Source of the DNA: Clostridium sp. ZS2-4
GTDB taxonomy: Bacteria > Bacillota > Clostridia > Clostridiales > Clostridiaceae
Direction: 5' to 3'
DNA length: 64,000 bases
Assembly (NCBI RefSeq): GCF_026719745.1
Contig: NZ_JAPPRQ010000015.1
Coordinates: 124,001-188,000, forward strand
In this document: piece by piece, positions 63,807 through 64,000 of the stretch
Layout: each line of letters starts with the position of its first letter
How positions within the stretch are numbered: position 1 is the first letter of the stretch
Translations under genes and position numbers: made by a program
Notes under the pieces: generated by a model
The model's input: the letters and a program-made list of their open reading frames with translations, nothing else
Told to the model about the DNA's origin: nothing
Database searches by the model: none

Positions 63807-64000
63807 ATGGAATATAAAGTGAAAAACATATGTGTTATAGTCATAATTTTATTTTCTATGCTTTTACTATGTTCAGATATTTTTTTAAATGAAACTACTT
63901 TAAATTTTCCTAAAGCAGAAAAAGGGGAAATTAATCTTACACAATGGGATTTTCAAAATAATGGTATTGTATGTTTGAACGGTCAGTGGGAATTATATTT
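63807..64000 (+). CDS. N-terminus of a 7TMR-DISM-like membrane sensor, cut by the window end
   Basis: The ATG follows GGGGAGAAGG. The visible 64 codons give a signal anchor (residues 8-24) and then GEINLTQWDFQNNGIVCLNG and QWELY. This opening (Leu-Trp-Asp, then GxVxLxGxWExY) is typical of the extracellular DISMED2 domain in 7TMR-DISM sensors, usually fused to a histidine kinase or GGDEF output. The output domain lies outside the window. Confidence 0.65.
   Translation, partial: MEYKVKNICVIVIILFSMLLLCSDIFLNETTLNFPKAEKGEINLTQWDFQNNGIVCLNGQWELY

Overview
The window looks like chromosomal DNA of a mesophilic, low-GC, saccharolytic Clostridium (cluster I type). Coding sequence is very AT-rich, ribosome binding sites are strong GGAGG or GGGGG type, and intergenic hairpin terminators are common. 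The gene content fits a free-living, motile, starch-degrading anaerobe: CcpA cre boxes in front of starch and maltose genes, an adenine riboswitch in front of adenosine deaminase, RNase J, a glutamate 2,3-aminomutase, and chemotaxis receptors and c-di-GMP proteins. I cannot name the species. No rRNA, tRNA, CRISPR array, intact transposase or complete prophage is visible.

Layout. 0-9 kb: a secreted beta-trefoil protein, a GGDEF sensor, a TlpA-like thioredoxin, a SulP anion transporter, a metallo-beta-lactamase-fold hydrolase and an FUSC-type exporter. 9-15.4 kb: amtB-glnB with a MITE-like palindrome between them, an amidohydrolase, and a large secreted GH13 amylase/pullulanase. 15.5-22.1 kb: PilZ and chemoreceptor genes, then a dense field of decaying genes (LysM scrap, copper-binding scrap, truncated BglG-type regulator, hydrolase tail, a TRIC gene with an in-frame TGA, an M20 peptidase fragment and a TetR gene with an internal deletion). 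22.2-33.5 kb: rluF, a molbindin, a lysozyme-like protein, beta-amylase, AlaX, RNase J in an unusual repeat-rich setting, a CAP lipoprotein and an MFS exporter. 33.9-44.9 kb: a large secreted M16 protease, a ketoacyl-synthase-III-like gene coupled to a membrane-embedded chemoreceptor, an alpha-glucosidase and a broken dCache chemoreceptor. 45-54 kb: the malE-malF-malG type ABC transporter, glutamate 2,3-aminomutase, two L,D-transpeptidases separated by a heptamer array, and a decayed ABC exporter. 54-64 kb: an aminotransferase, riboswitch-add, a BCCT transporter with a structured leader, a lipid kinase with an acyltransferase, a maltose/glucose-type PTS permease with an EEP-family enzyme, and the start of a 7TMR-DISM-like sensor.

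How the genes work together. Five separately placed loci form one starch and maltodextrin pathway: secreted GH13 and GH14 enzymes cut starch, a lipoprotein-dependent ABC importer and a PTS permease take up the products, and a cytoplasmic alpha-glucosidase finishes the job. Each of these loci carries at least one cre-like box, so CcpA repression is the likely common control. A second theme is signalling, with a diguanylate cyclase, a PilZ protein and three chemoreceptor genes, one of them broken. A third theme is genome decay and structured intergenic DNA: many perfect palindromes, at least two small palindrome families, two heptanucleotide tandem arrays, and a pair of homologous hairpin elements on either side of the RNase J gene.

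The most interesting candidates for something undescribed are the KAS III-like/six-helix chemoreceptor pair (37.6-40.1 kb), the repeated leader element around RNase J (28.2 and 30.1 kb), and the structured leader of the BCCT transporter gene (58.5-58.7 kb).
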